This document shows positions 36,350-46,697 of a stretch of DNA of 64,000 bases, piece by piece. Source of the stretch: Bacteroidia bacterium (GTDB lineage: Bacteria > Bacteroidota > Bacteroidia > J057); NCBI GenBank assembly GCA_033391075.1, contig JAWPMV010000001.1:2170001-2234000 (forward strand), written 5' to 3'. Each line of letters begins with the position of its first letter. The stretch's first letter is position 1. A program made the translations under genes and the position numbers. A model generated the notes under the pieces. It was not told where the DNA came from, ran no database searches, and saw only the letters and a list, made by a program, of their open reading frames with translations.

Positions 36350-38767
36350 ATGATGTTAAATTATTTCAAATTAGCCTGGAGGAATATTAAATCAGATACC
36401 TTCTTTTCTGGACTTAATATTCTTGGTCTGGGTCTGGGCCTTGCCATTAGCCTATTGATTGTTCAATACCTTCGAGGAGAATGGTACGTAGACAAACATC
36501 ACGAATCCTATGAGGATATCTACAGAGTCAATACAACTTTTGACTTTGGGGAAAGCAAAGACACCTATGCTACAGGTCCAAGTCCTTTAGCTAATAAGCT
36601 TCTGACTGATTATCCGGAAGTAAGTCAGGCCTGTCGCTTATTTCCCCCTCCCGGCATCAATAAATACCTGCTGAAAAAAGGAGAATTAACCTTCTTTGAA
36701 GAAAAAGGGATTTATGCTGATAGCAGTTTTTTCCAAATCTTCAACTATCCCTTTCTTGAGGGAAATCCAACTACTGCCCTTGCTAAACCCAATGACATAG
36801 TTATTTCCAAAGGCCTGGCAGAAAAACTTTTCAGAAAAGAAACTGCTTTAGGCAAAACAGTAGTAATCAATACCACTTTTGGAGATATGAACTGCCTGAT
36901 AAGTGGAGTGATCGATACAAAAAAATATCGCTCGCACATTGATTTCAAACTCTTCATTAACATGGAAAGCGGAGTAATTGGCAATCGATTTGCAAACCTG
37001 GATGAGTGGGCGGGGAACAATATGTATTTCACCTATTTGAAGTTCCTCCCAACTACAGATCCCGCTAACTTTGAAGAGAAATTTCCTGCTCTGGTTGAGG
37101 CAACGGCTGGTGAAAGGTTACGAACACTGGGATTTAGCAAAGCGCACTCTTTGCTGGCACTTAAAGATATCTATTTAAGCTCAGAGGTAAAGGCAAATAT
37201 AGGACCCCGAGGCAATAAAAGCTTCTTCTATATTTTCGCTGCTATTGGCTTTTTTATCCTGCTCATTGCCTGCATCAATTTTATGAATTTGGCTACGGCT
37301 AAAAGCAGTCTTCGTGCAACTGAAGTCGCTGTAAAAAAAGCCATCGGTGCTACCCGACTGGAATTAGCTTTGCAATTTTTTACGGAGACAATTCTTTACG
37401 TTTCTCTCTCTCTGGTAGTGGCTGCACTTTTCATTTATTTCGGGCAAAACTACCTAGCTAGCAATCTGGGAATAGTGTTCTCTTTCGATTCCTGGTTTGA
37501 TGGGCAAATCCTTGGATGGACCTTCCTGATTTTGGCGCTTTGTACCTGTCTTGCAGGCAGCTATCCTGCTTTAATGTTGTCTTCATTTAGTCCTGCCAGC
37601 ATTTTCCATGGAAAACTGGGAAATAATTTTTCAGCGGCTCAGTTAAGACGGGTCCTGGTAGTCGTCCAGTTTGTGATTTCAATTATGCTTATTCAGGGGA
37701 TACTGGTCATAAAACAACAAATGCAGTATATCCAGAATGAAGACCTGGGCTATAGCAAAAGTGAGAAAATTGTATTGCCACTTAGTACGAGTATTGCATC
37801 TCAAAAGGCTTATACATTGAAACAAGAGTTGGAAAAAATTCCGGCTATTGGCGAAGCTGGACTGAGTAGTACACATCCGGGACTCAGAAGCATTGAAGAT
37901 ATGTTGGTCTATGGGGAAGAGAAATCAAGAGAAGAAAATATACACGTAGGCCTTAATTGGGCAGATCGGCATTTTATGTCTACGATGGGATTTGAAATGC
38001 TGAAAGGGAGGAATTTTAGAGAAAAAGATTCTCTCGCTACTATTATCACAGAGGGAGCTTTAGGAGCACTTGGATACAATCTTGAGAATGCCTTGAATAA
38101 AAAGATTCGATGGAATTGGAATGGAACAGAAAATAGCCGAGAGATTGTAGGGATAATTAAAGATTTTCATTCGGAATCATTGAAAAATCCGGTACAGCCT
38201 CAAGTTTTTTTGCCAACAAGTCCAGGTTCTCAGGCATACCTGATTGCAAGTATCAGGACCGAAAATATTCAACAAAGTATCTCTCAGGTTCAGGATGCAT
38301 GGGGATTGGTAAATGAAGCAGATCCCTTTGAATTCTATTTCCTAAATGAGCGAGTTCAACATGCCTATGAATCAGAAGTTCATATGTCATCGCTGATTAC
38401 GGTATTCACTGTTCTTGCGATCTTGATTTCCTGTTTGGGTTTGCTGGGCTTATCGGCCTTTGCAGCAGACAGGAGGAAAAAGGAAATAGGGGTAAGGAAA
38501 GTTTTGGGAGCAAGCGTAGCTTCTATTGTTCAATTGCTTTCCAGAGAATTCCTGGTACTGATCTGTATTGCGGTATGCATCGCTAGCCCGATTGCCTGGT
38601 ATTTCTCTGCTGAATGGCTGGGCACCTTTACCTATAGAATTGAAATGCCCTGGCAGGTATATGTATGGGCAGGCCTTATTGCTCTGTTGATTTGCCTTGC
38701 AACTGTTAGCATCCAATCCATCAGAGCGGCACAAGCCAATCCTGTTCACAGCTTAAAAACTGAATAA
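36350..38767 (+). CDS. FtsX/MacB-type ABC permease, copy 5 of 8
   Basis: 805 residues from ATG 36350 (MMLNYFKLAWRN), which aligns with the M-x-x-YFK start of the other copies. A TTG at 36326 would add eight residues and abut the previous stop, but is less likely. The first coupling motif is altered to RATEVAVKKAIGA near 323 (Gly and Arg of the usual EVGVRK replaced), while the second, RRKEIGVRKVLGA near 709, is normal. The changed first motif may weaken contact with one ATPase protomer. The C-terminus is PVHSLKTE. Confidence 0.93.
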   Translation: MMLNYFKLAWRNIKSDTFFSGLNILGLGLGLAISLLIVQYLRGEWYVDKHHESYEDIYRVNTTFDFGESKDTYATGPSPLANKLLTDYPEVSQACRLFPPPGINKYLLKKGELTFFEEKGIYADSSFFQIFNYPFLEGNPTTALAKPNDIVISKGLAEKLFRKETALGKTVVINTTFGDMNCLISGVIDTKKYRSHIDFKLFINMESGVIGNRFANLDEWAGNNMYFTYLKFLPTTDPANFEEKFPALVEATAGERLRTLGFSKAHSLLALKDIYLSSEVKANIGPRGNKSFFYIFAAIGFFILLIACINFMNLATAKSSLRATEVAVKKAIGATRLELALQFFTETILYVSLSLVVAALFIYFGQNYLASNLGIVFSFDSWFDGQILGWTFLILALCTCLAGSYPALMLSSFSPASIFHGKLGNNFSAAQLRRVLVVVQFVISIMLIQGILVIKQQMQYIQNEDLGYSKSEKIVLPLSTSIASQKAYTLKQELEKIPAIGEAGLSSTHPGLRSIEDMLVYGEEKSREENIHVGLNWADRHFMSTMGFEMLKGRNFREKDSLATIITEGALGALGYNLENALNKKIRWNWNGTENSREIVGIIKDFHSESLKNPVQPQVFLPTSPGSQAYLIASIRTENIQQSISQVQDAWGLVNEADPFEFYFLNERVQHAYESEVHMSSLITVFTVLAILISCLGLLGLSAFAADRRKKEIGVRKVLGASVASIVQLLSREFLVLICIAVCIASPIAWYFSAEWLGTFTYRIEMPWQVYVWAGLIALLICLATVSIQSIRAAQANPVHSLKTE

Positions 38768-38774
38768 GTTAGTC

Positions 38775-41192
38775 ATGATTCAAAATTATTTTAAAATAGC
38801 CTGGAGGAACCTGAATAAAAACAAGAGTTTCACCCTCATCAACTTATTGGGTCTTTCAACCGCTTTTGCGATTACCTTATTGATCATTCAATATGTCAGG
38901 TATGAGCTATCCTACGAAAGTGTGCATGAAAATGCAGATAGAATCGTTCGACTGACCATGGACTATCTTGATGGCGAATCCGTTACGACTCAGGACTGTG
39001 AAACCAATCCTCCGACCGGACCATTGGCTAAAGCGGAGCTTGCACAGGTAGTTGATTATACACGGGCATATCCAATTGGCGAGCCAACGCTGAATGTGAA
39101 AATTGCTGAACAGCAATATGTCCTGGAAAAGGTCTTTGCGGTTGATCCTGCCTTTTTTAGCATGTTTTCCTATCCCTTCATTCATGGATCGGACCATCAG
39201 ATATTTGAACAGGCGGGAGAGGCGGTTATTTCTGAAACTGCTGCCCTGAGATTATTCAACAAAACAGATGTTGTTGGCGAAGTGATAGAGGTGCCCGGAC
39301 ATAAAAAGTTATTCAACATAGTCGGGGTTGCGGAAAATAGTCCATCCAATACGCATCTCAAGTTTGAAATGGTTTTTTCCTATCCAAGTATGCTCACTGA
39401 GCCGGCGATAAATGGAGAAGTGCGAGACAATTGGGATGGGAATAATACATTGACTTATCTCCTGCTGGCATCCAATACCGATTATGAGGATTTTACCAAA
39501 TCATTGGCTGCGCTCAGTGATAAACTGATAGCAGAGAAAAAGCTGCAGAAAGAACGTATCATCGGTCAGAAGATCTCTGATATTCACCTTTATTCTCATA
39601 AGACTTTTGAAACGGAACCTAATGGAGATGCCAATAGCGTTTTCTTTTTACTTGGAGTTGCCTTTCTGGTCATTATCAGTGCTTTTGTAAACTATGTCAA
39701 TCTTGCTACTTCAAAAGCCCTGGATCGCGCAAAAGAAGTAGGGCTTAGGAAGGTGGTAGGAGCCACAAAAGGGCAATTGAAAATTCAGTTTCTAATTGAA
39801 GCTCTGCTCCTCAATCTCTTTGCTGGCCTATTGGCGGTATTCTTTATTTTTCTTTTGTATAAAAAGTTCCTGGAAGTTGCTTCTCTCCCTGAGGATTATG
39901 CCCTCATGAACGATAGCTGGTTCTGGATGTCTTTGGGATCACTGGTTTTATTGAGTGTTTTATTATCAGGTGCCTATCCAGCTTTTGCACTTTCCTCTTT
40001 CCGACCAGCATCCGTTTTGAAAGGAAGTTTTGCTCATTCTTCGCAAGGGGCCTTCCTACGGAAATCACTGGTAGTATTCCAGTTTGCTATTACCGTCATT
40101 TTATTGGTGCAGGCATTTACCGTAAATCAGCAGATGAACTTTATGCGCAACATCGACCTCGGAGTTGACATACAGCAGACCCTGGTCGTACGTGCTCCAG
40201 CTGAAGGGGAATTGCAGAAAAATTATTCCGTTTTCAAAGAGCAATTGCTAAATCGTAGCAAAGTAGATGCAGTTGCCCTTTCAGAAACGGTACCTGGCGA
40301 ACCTACCAGTCAGTTTAGCACTTCAACGGGTATCAACCTGGCCGAAAAGATAGAAGAGCACGATTACAATTTTTATATCAATGCGATAGATGCGGACTAC
40401 ATTCCTTTGATGGGAATGGAAATAGTGGCCGGCCAGAACTTTCGGCCAACTACCCAATCTGATAAATTTGAACTCATCGTTAATGAAGAAGCCATCAGAC
40501 TTTGGGGAATTACAGATGCCAAGGAGGCGATTGGGAAAATAATCAAAATGTATGGTCGGAGATGGACCCTAATAGGAGTTATCAAGGATTATCATCAGGA
40601 AACTGCAAAATCTGCCCAAATTCCAATCATTCACCGATTCAATAACAACAGATTCAATCAATATGCCAGTGTACAGTTTAGCTCGGGAAATCCAAGAGAA
40701 CAAATCGCAGATATAGAAGCGGTCTACAAAGCAAATTTTCCCGGATCACCCTTTACCTATTTCTTTCAGGATGCGAAGTATGAAGAGTTGTATAAAGCAG
40801 ATGATCGATTTCAGAAGGTTTTTGGAGTCTTAACAGCTTTTGCCATCCTGATTGCCTGTATAGGATTGTTTGGACTGGCTTCCTTTACCATAGTAAAAAG
40901 GACCAAAGAAATCGGTATCAGAAAAGTTATAGGCGCAAGCACTTCTAATGTTTTGCTCTTGCTCTCCAAAGACTTTATTAAAACCGTTTTACTCTCAATG
41001 GCTATTGGTATTCCCATTACCTATTTCATCATAAAAAGCTGGTTGGAGAACTTCGCCAATCGCATTGAAATTGATGCCTGGTTGTTCCTCCTGCCTGCCA
41101 TCATGATCCTGGGATTGGTATTCCTTTCTATAAGTGTAAAGACGCTTAAAACAGCTTTGGCTAATCCTGTACTTTCCTTAAGAGATGAATAA
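38775..41192 (+). CDS. FtsX/MacB-type ABC permease, copy 6 of 8
   Basis: 805 residues, seven bases after copy 5. Coupling motifs are RAKEVGLRKVVGA near 318 and RTKEIGIRKVIGA near 709. The first helix is NLLGLSTAFAITLLIIQYV, close to copy 5 (GLGLGLAISLLIVQYL), so copies 5 and 6 appear related. The second periplasmic domain includes VVRAPAEGELQKNYSVFKEQ. The C-terminus is PVLSLRDE. Confidence 0.93.
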   Translation: MIQNYFKIAWRNLNKNKSFTLINLLGLSTAFAITLLIIQYVRYELSYESVHENADRIVRLTMDYLDGESVTTQDCETNPPTGPLAKAELAQVVDYTRAYPIGEPTLNVKIAEQQYVLEKVFAVDPAFFSMFSYPFIHGSDHQIFEQAGEAVISETAALRLFNKTDVVGEVIEVPGHKKLFNIVGVAENSPSNTHLKFEMVFSYPSMLTEPAINGEVRDNWDGNNTLTYLLLASNTDYEDFTKSLAALSDKLIAEKKLQKERIIGQKISDIHLYSHKTFETEPNGDANSVFFLLGVAFLVIISAFVNYVNLATSKALDRAKEVGLRKVVGATKGQLKIQFLIEALLLNLFAGLLAVFFIFLLYKKFLEVASLPEDYALMNDSWFWMSLGSLVLLSVLLSGAYPAFALSSFRPASVLKGSFAHSSQGAFLRKSLVVFQFAITVILLVQAFTVNQQMNFMRNIDLGVDIQQTLVVRAPAEGELQKNYSVFKEQLLNRSKVDAVALSETVPGEPTSQFSTSTGINLAEKIEEHDYNFYINAIDADYIPLMGMEIVAGQNFRPTTQSDKFELIVNEEAIRLWGITDAKEAIGKIIKMYGRRWTLIGVIKDYHQETAKSAQIPIIHRFNNNRFNQYASVQFSSGNPREQIADIEAVYKANFPGSPFTYFFQDAKYEELYKADDRFQKVFGVLTAFAILIACIGLFGLASFTIVKRTKEIGIRKVIGASTSNVLLLLSKDFIKTVLLSMAIGIPITYFIIKSWLENFANRIEIDAWLFLLPAIMILGLVFLSISVKTLKTALANPVLSLRDE

Positions 41193-41203
41193 GTGCTAAT
41201 ATC

Positions 41204-43588
41204 ATGATTAGAAATTATTTCAAAATCGCCTGGAGAAACCTTGTTCGCCACAAGACTTATTCTCTTATCAATATCGGGGGATTATCCCTGGGAATGGCCG
41301 TATTCCTCTTGATCAGTCTGTGGGTGTGGGATGAACTTTCGTACAATACTTCTTTCGAAAATTATTCCTCCATTGCCCAGCTATATCAAAACCGGACCTT
41401 CAATGGAGAAACAGATACTTACCGCATTGTTCCTCAGCCGATCAGCAAAGAGTTATCAGAAAACTATCCTGACTTTGTAGGTGCTGTTCTTGCAGTAGAG
41501 AATGAAAATATCATAGCTCATGGGGATAAGATCATCAAGGGAGATGGAATGTCTGTCGAGTTTGGCTTCCCGGCAATGTTTAGCATGAATTTTTTGAAAG
41601 GTGATCAACAAAGCCTGAGAGAGATAAATTCTGTTTTGCTTTCACAAAGCTTTGCAGAGGCTTTATTTGGAGACATAGAGCCTATGGGTAAACTCCTGAG
41701 AATAGATAATGAAGCAGATTTACTGGTAAGTGGTATCTATGAGGATTTTCCTGCGAATAGTGAATTTGATGATATTTCTTTCCTCAATACCTTTGAGTTT
41801 TACCGGAGTATAGATGCACTTGCAAGGGAAAGTGAGCATAGTTGGGGGAGCAATGATTTTCTCTGTTTTGTTCAAAAAGAGGAGGGAGTTGAATGGGGAG
41901 AAGTACAAGCAAAATTTAAGGGTCTTTTATTTGATAAGGTAGACGAAAGTGAGCATAGCTCTAATCCTGAATTGATCATTCAGCCCATGGAAAACTGGCA
42001 TTTGCATGACAGTTTTAGCAATGGGAAGAATACAGGAGGAGCTATTGATTTGGTATGGTTATTTGCCTGGATTGGCATCATTGTCCTCCTGCTTGCTTCT
42101 ATCAATTTCATGAACCTCAGTACAGCTCGGAGTGAGACAAGGGCAAGAGAAGTTGGAGTCAGAAAGGCGATAGGATCTCTTAAAGCTCAATTGGTTTCTC
42201 AATTCCTGTCGGAGTCCTTTCTGACGGTGGCATTAGCGGCTTGTTTTGCGATGGGGATTGTACTACTTACTTTGCCCTGGTTCAATGATTTGACAGATAA
42301 AAGCCTGTCTATACCATTCGAAAACCCGATATTCTGGAGCCTTAGTCTTAGCTTTATTGTGGCTACCAGTATGCTGGCAGGTCTTTATCCGGCATTCTTC
42401 TTATCAGCCATAAGTCCGGTAAATGCACTCAAAGGAAATTACCGGCCCCGAAAAATCAGTGCCTTGCCCCGAAAAAGTCTGGTCCTCCTACAATTTACAG
42501 CTTCCATCATTTTGAGTATCGGAACCCTGATCGTCTATGATCATATCCAATACATCAAAGATCGACCTATAGGCTATGATTCGGATGGACTTCTGGCCAT
42601 TTATAAAAACACCCCTGATCTGCAGGCACTCGATTATGAAGTCTTGCGAAGCGATTTGATGGATACTGGTGCGGTGGATAATATGGCTGAGTCTTCTAAT
42701 TCGATCACCTCTGGAGGAGCTTTACAATCAGGCTTTAGTTGGGATGGAATGGATGCTGAAACCAATCTCTTGATCAATGTTACCGATATCACCCATGATT
42801 ATGGAGAAACTGTAGGCTTCGATTTTATCGAGGGCCGCAATTTCTCTCGGGAATTTGGCCTGGATCAGGAGGGCGTCATTCTGAATAAAACGGCTGCAGA
42901 TATGATAGGGAAAGATAAATTGTTAGGAGAAATCATACGAAGAGATTATGGAGCTACATTCAAGGTGCTGGGAGTAATTAAAGATATCATCAATGAGTCT
43001 CCCTTTGAAGCTCCTTTGCCCAGTATGTATTTCCTCAATTATGGCAACCGAAATGTGATAAATATTCGAATCAAATCAGAACTTCCGGCTTCACAGGCTC
43101 TGGCAAGTATAGCGGAAGTCATGAAGCAACACAATCCTGCGGCGCCTTTTGATTTCAGATTTGTTGACAAGGATTTTGCCCGGAAGTATGCCTACGAAGA
43201 GATGATTGGTCAATTGGCATTCATTTTTGCCATGCTGGCCATTGTGATATCTGTACTCGGGCTCTTTGGGCTTTCTTCCTTTATGGTCCTACAAAGAAGT
43301 CGGGAGATAGGCATACGCCGAATCCTGGGAGCTTCTGTATTCAACTTGTGGACCCTCTTAACCAAAGATTATTCTCTGCTGGTCTTATTGGCTTTGGCAA
43401 TTGCCAGCCCTTTAGCCTGGCAGATTATGGATGCCTGGATACAGAACTACAATTTCCATCAGGAAATCAGCATCTGGGTATTTGTGATGGCCGGAATTGG
43501 GGCAATCAGTCTTTCGCTCATCACCGTAAGCTATCAATCTATACGGGCGGCCATGCAGAAGCCGGTCAATAACCTGAAAACAGAATAA
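41204..43588 (+). CDS. FtsX/MacB-type ABC permease, copy 7 of 8
   Basis: 794 residues. Coupling motifs are RAREVGVRKAIGS near 312 and RSREIGIRRILGA near 699. It belongs with copy 2 (see there): similar length, same GGLSLGMAVFLLI-like first helix, same WHLHDSFSNGKNTGGAID segment before the first FtsX core. Its first ~40 bases are almost the same as those of copy 8. The C-terminus is PVNNLKTE. Confidence 0.93.
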   Translation: MIRNYFKIAWRNLVRHKTYSLINIGGLSLGMAVFLLISLWVWDELSYNTSFENYSSIAQLYQNRTFNGETDTYRIVPQPISKELSENYPDFVGAVLAVENENIIAHGDKIIKGDGMSVEFGFPAMFSMNFLKGDQQSLREINSVLLSQSFAEALFGDIEPMGKLLRIDNEADLLVSGIYEDFPANSEFDDISFLNTFEFYRSIDALARESEHSWGSNDFLCFVQKEEGVEWGEVQAKFKGLLFDKVDESEHSSNPELIIQPMENWHLHDSFSNGKNTGGAIDLVWLFAWIGIIVLLLASINFMNLSTARSETRAREVGVRKAIGSLKAQLVSQFLSESFLTVALAACFAMGIVLLTLPWFNDLTDKSLSIPFENPIFWSLSLSFIVATSMLAGLYPAFFLSAISPVNALKGNYRPRKISALPRKSLVLLQFTASIILSIGTLIVYDHIQYIKDRPIGYDSDGLLAIYKNTPDLQALDYEVLRSDLMDTGAVDNMAESSNSITSGGALQSGFSWDGMDAETNLLINVTDITHDYGETVGFDFIEGRNFSREFGLDQEGVILNKTAADMIGKDKLLGEIIRRDYGATFKVLGVIKDIINESPFEAPLPSMYFLNYGNRNVINIRIKSELPASQALASIAEVMKQHNPAAPFDFRFVDKDFARKYAYEEMIGQLAFIFAMLAIVISVLGLFGLSSFMVLQRSREIGIRRILGASVFNLWTLLTKDYSLLVLLALAIASPLAWQIMDAWIQNYNFHQEISIWVFVMAGIGAISLSLITVSYQSIRAAMQKPVNNLKTE

Positions 43589-43623
43589 GCCTTTTGATAA
43601 ATCATTGATTTTAAAAATAAATT

Positions 43624-46002
43624 ATGATTCAAAATTATTTCAAAATCGCCTGGAGAAACCTACTCCGTTACAAAGGTCATGCATTTATAAACATTGGAGG
43701 CTTATCCCTGGGATTTGCCTGTAGTATACTGATATATCTTTTTGTTCAGCATAATCTGCAGTACGATAACTTTCACCTCAATTCTGATCGGATATACCGG
43801 GTGGTTACAGAGGAACATAGAGACGATATAGACTTCGAAGCCAGTGTGCCTCCCGGATTTGCCCATGCATTTCGTACGGAGTATGATTATGCCGAAAAGG
43901 TAGCCAAACAGGCCCTTTGGGACAATGAATTGATCAGTTTCTCAGACAAGAAAAAGTTGAAGGAAGATGTGGCCTTCGTAGAAACGGAGTTTTTTGAAAT
44001 TCTCAACTTTCCCCTTACGCATGGAGGAGTTGCGGATCTTTCTGAACCCAACACGGCCGTGATTACGGAAAATATGGCCAAAAAATTCTATGGGGATTAT
44101 GACCCGGTAGGCAAGACCTTTCAACTAGGCGGGAAAACCCTTTTTCTAGTAGTGGGAGTGCTAAAAGATATTCCTAAAACGAGTCTCATAAATACGGAGA
44201 TATTTTTAGCCTATTCCAGCATAAAGGATTACTCCCAATTTCTGGCAAATGAAAACGGTTGGGGAGGAATCAGTTCCAATCTGGAGGTATTTACTTTGCT
44301 TCGCCCCAATCAATCCGTTCCAGCTATCGAAAAGGAGATTCAGAGCTTTGTAAAAAAATACCGACCCCGTTCCAAGAATGTCCACCACTACAAATTGCAG
44401 GCGCTGGCTGATATACACTTTGACCCCCGGTATTCAGGGGGAATCAGTCCCAATATGCTATGGATATTTGGTTTGATCGGATTCTTCCTGCTGCTGATGG
44501 CGAGCATCAACTTCATCAATATCTCTACAGCCCAATCGGTAAACCGCTCCCGTGAAGTAGGAATACGTAAGGTGCTAGGAGGACTTCGGGTCCATTTGTT
44601 CTGGCAGTTTATGATCGAAACCTTCCTGATTTGCATGGCTTCTCTTTTAATCGGGATAAGTCTCAGCGTATTGGCCTTGCCTTATTTCAATGAACTCTTT
44701 GAGCTGGAGTTGAGTATCTCGGCCATTGGGAATCTTCAGTTTTTCGGATTTGCTTTCGCTTTACTAGTAGGAATCTCGCTTTTAGCAGGGACTTACCCCG
44801 GATTTCTCTTGGCTAGAATAGCTCCTGTACTTGCCTTGAAATCCAAATTGAACCCCAAAGATGCCGGTGGATTCAGTACGCGCAAAGTGCTGGTGTCTGT
44901 TCAGTTCATCATTTCGATTATCCTGATCATTGGTACCCTGGTTATCAATAAGCAGATGAAGTATGCCATCAATTCGGATCTGGGTTTCGAAAGAAACGGG
45001 ATCTTACGGGTAGCCTTGCCGGACACAGTGAATGAAATTCGCTTAAAAAGCTTAAAAGATCGCCTGGAAAACTACACCCCAATCGAGCAAGTAAGTGCAT
45101 GTTTTGGCTCTCCGGGAGCTTCAGATAATAGATGGGGAACCAGCCTTGTTTACAATAATAATCCTGAGACCGAGGAATTTCAGATCCAGGTGAAAATCGG
45201 AGATGTGGATTACCTCGATATTTTCGGATTGAAATTGGTGGCGGGAAGAAACTTCTTCACCAGAGACAGTATAGACGAGTTTGTGGTAAACGAAAAACTG
45301 GCAGAGAAACTAGGGCTAAATTCAGTCGAGGAGCTTCTGGGGAAAAGCCTGGAAGTCTCAGGAGGATTTATCAAAGGGAATATTGTAGGGGTTGTCGAGA
45401 ACTTTCATGACCAGGATTTTCATGAAGATATCAGTCCGGTCTTTATCACTTCCAGGCATGATAGCTATTCCGAATTGGCCATTAAAATGAATCTGAAAAA
45501 TACCCAGGCGGCGATCGAACACATTGAGAATGAATGGTCCGAGGCATTCCCAGATCATTTATTCGAATATGAGTTTCTAAGCGAACGGGTAGAAAATCTC
45601 TACGAAAGCGAACAGCAGATTCTTTCCCTAAGTACGGTTTTTTCCAGCCTTGCCATCTTGATTGGATGCCTGGGGATTTATGGCATGATCCTTTTTTATG
45701 TAGGCCAAAGGACCAAAGAAATTGGCATTCGCAAAGTGCTGGGAAGCAGCACCTTCAATATCCTGGTATTGCTGACTGAAGACTTTTTCAAACTGCTTGC
45801 CTGGGCTGCCCTGATTGCCAGCCCCATTGCCTGGTACTTCATGCATCTTTGGCTCCAGAATTACAATTTTCAAACAGATCTTAGCTGGTGGGTCTTTGCC
45901 TTGGCCATCGGCATGATCATGACCATTACGATTCTTACCATTTCTTTCCAGGCAATTAAAGCAGCAAGAGCTAAGCCTGTGCAAAGTTTACGTACCGAAT
46001 AA
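43624..46002 (+). CDS. FtsX/MacB-type ABC permease, copy 8 of 8
   Basis: 792 residues, 35 bases after copy 7 and nine before the second ATPase gene. Coupling motifs are RSREVGIRKVLGG near 309 and RTKEIGIRKVLGS near 696. The first helix is GGLSLGFACSILIYLFVQ. The closing helices contain SSLAILIGCLGIYGMILFYVGQ, where other copies have a CLGLFGL form. The C-terminus is PVQSLRTE. Placement next to the second ATPase hints at pairing with it, but nothing in the sequence proves this. Confidence 0.93.
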   Translation: MIQNYFKIAWRNLLRYKGHAFINIGGLSLGFACSILIYLFVQHNLQYDNFHLNSDRIYRVVTEEHRDDIDFEASVPPGFAHAFRTEYDYAEKVAKQALWDNELISFSDKKKLKEDVAFVETEFFEILNFPLTHGGVADLSEPNTAVITENMAKKFYGDYDPVGKTFQLGGKTLFLVVGVLKDIPKTSLINTEIFLAYSSIKDYSQFLANENGWGGISSNLEVFTLLRPNQSVPAIEKEIQSFVKKYRPRSKNVHHYKLQALADIHFDPRYSGGISPNMLWIFGLIGFFLLLMASINFINISTAQSVNRSREVGIRKVLGGLRVHLFWQFMIETFLICMASLLIGISLSVLALPYFNELFELELSISAIGNLQFFGFAFALLVGISLLAGTYPGFLLARIAPVLALKSKLNPKDAGGFSTRKVLVSVQFIISIILIIGTLVINKQMKYAINSDLGFERNGILRVALPDTVNEIRLKSLKDRLENYTPIEQVSACFGSPGASDNRWGTSLVYNNNPETEEFQIQVKIGDVDYLDIFGLKLVAGRNFFTRDSIDEFVVNEKLAEKLGLNSVEELLGKSLEVSGGFIKGNIVGVVENFHDQDFHEDISPVFITSRHDSYSELAIKMNLKNTQAAIEHIENEWSEAFPDHLFEYEFLSERVENLYESEQQILSLSTVFSSLAILIGCLGIYGMILFYVGQRTKEIGIRKVLGSSTFNILVLLTEDFFKLLAWAALIASPIAWYFMHLWLQNYNFQTDLSWWVFALAIGMIMTITILTISFQAIKAARAKPVQSLRTE

Positions 46003-46011
46003 ACAAACACT

Positions 46012-46680
46012 ATGTTGTTAGAAATAAGAAATGTCTCAAAATGGGTGAAATCAGGAGGAATGCGAACCTTTCTTCTTGAGGACATAAACCTAAATGTAGA
46101 AGAAGGAGAATTTATCTCCATCATGGGACCCTCCGGTTCAGGTAAAACTACCCTCCTGAATGTGATCGGGATGCTGGATGAGTTTGATTATGGAGAGTAT
46201 AGTTTCCTCAATCAACCCGTCCATAAACTGAAATCCAAAGCTCGTGCGAGGCTTTATAAGGAATACATTGGCTTTGTCTTTCAGGCCTATCATTTGATCG
46301 ATGAGTTGACGGTGTATGAAAATATAGAGGCGCCATTATTATATAAGAAATTGAGCTCTTCCGAGCGAAAAGCAAAAGTAGCCGAAACCCTCGATCGATT
46401 CAATATCGTTGCTAAGTCCAAGCTCTTTCCAGAGCAACTTAGTGGAGGCCAACAGCAATTGGTCGGGATCGCTCGTGCCCTCATTTCGTCTCCAAGGCTG
46501 ATTCTTGCAGACGAACCCACCGGTAACCTAAATTCGACTCAGGGAGACGAAATCATGGAACTATTCAAAAAACTCAATGAAGATGGAGTAACCATCATTC
46601 AGGTAACCCATTCTGAGAAGAATGCTGAATATGGCTCCCGAATTGTGAGTCTTTTGGACGGAAAAAACCTTAGCAATTGA
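46012..46680 (+). CDS. ABC transporter ATP-binding protein, MacB/LolD type (second of two)
   Basis: 222 residues. Walker [11 protein letters not shown]-loop FVFQAYHLI, Walker [11 protein letters not shown] and switch VTHSEKN are present. Two positions differ from the first ATPase at 25685: the signature tail reads [14 protein letters not shown] (Leu where Arg is usual) and the D-loop reads NLNS (Asn where Asp is usual). Glu of Walker B and the switch His are intact, so it should bind and probably hydrolyse ATP. It may form a homodimer or an uneven heterodimer with the first ATPase. It lies between permease copy 8 and the TolC gene. Confidence 0.94.
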   Translation: MLLEIRNVSKWVKSGGMRTFLLEDINLNVEEGEFISIMGPSGSGKTTLLNVIGMLDEFDYGEYSFLNQPVHKLKSKARARLYKEYIGFVFQAYHLIDELTVYENIEAPLLYKKLSSSERKAKVAETLDRFNIVAKSKLFPEQLSGGQQQLVGIARALISSPRLILADEPTGNLNSTQGDEIMELFKKLNEDGVTIIQVTHSEKNAEYGSRIVSLLDGKNLSN

Positions 46681-46697
46681 TCTTTCAATAGAAACTT

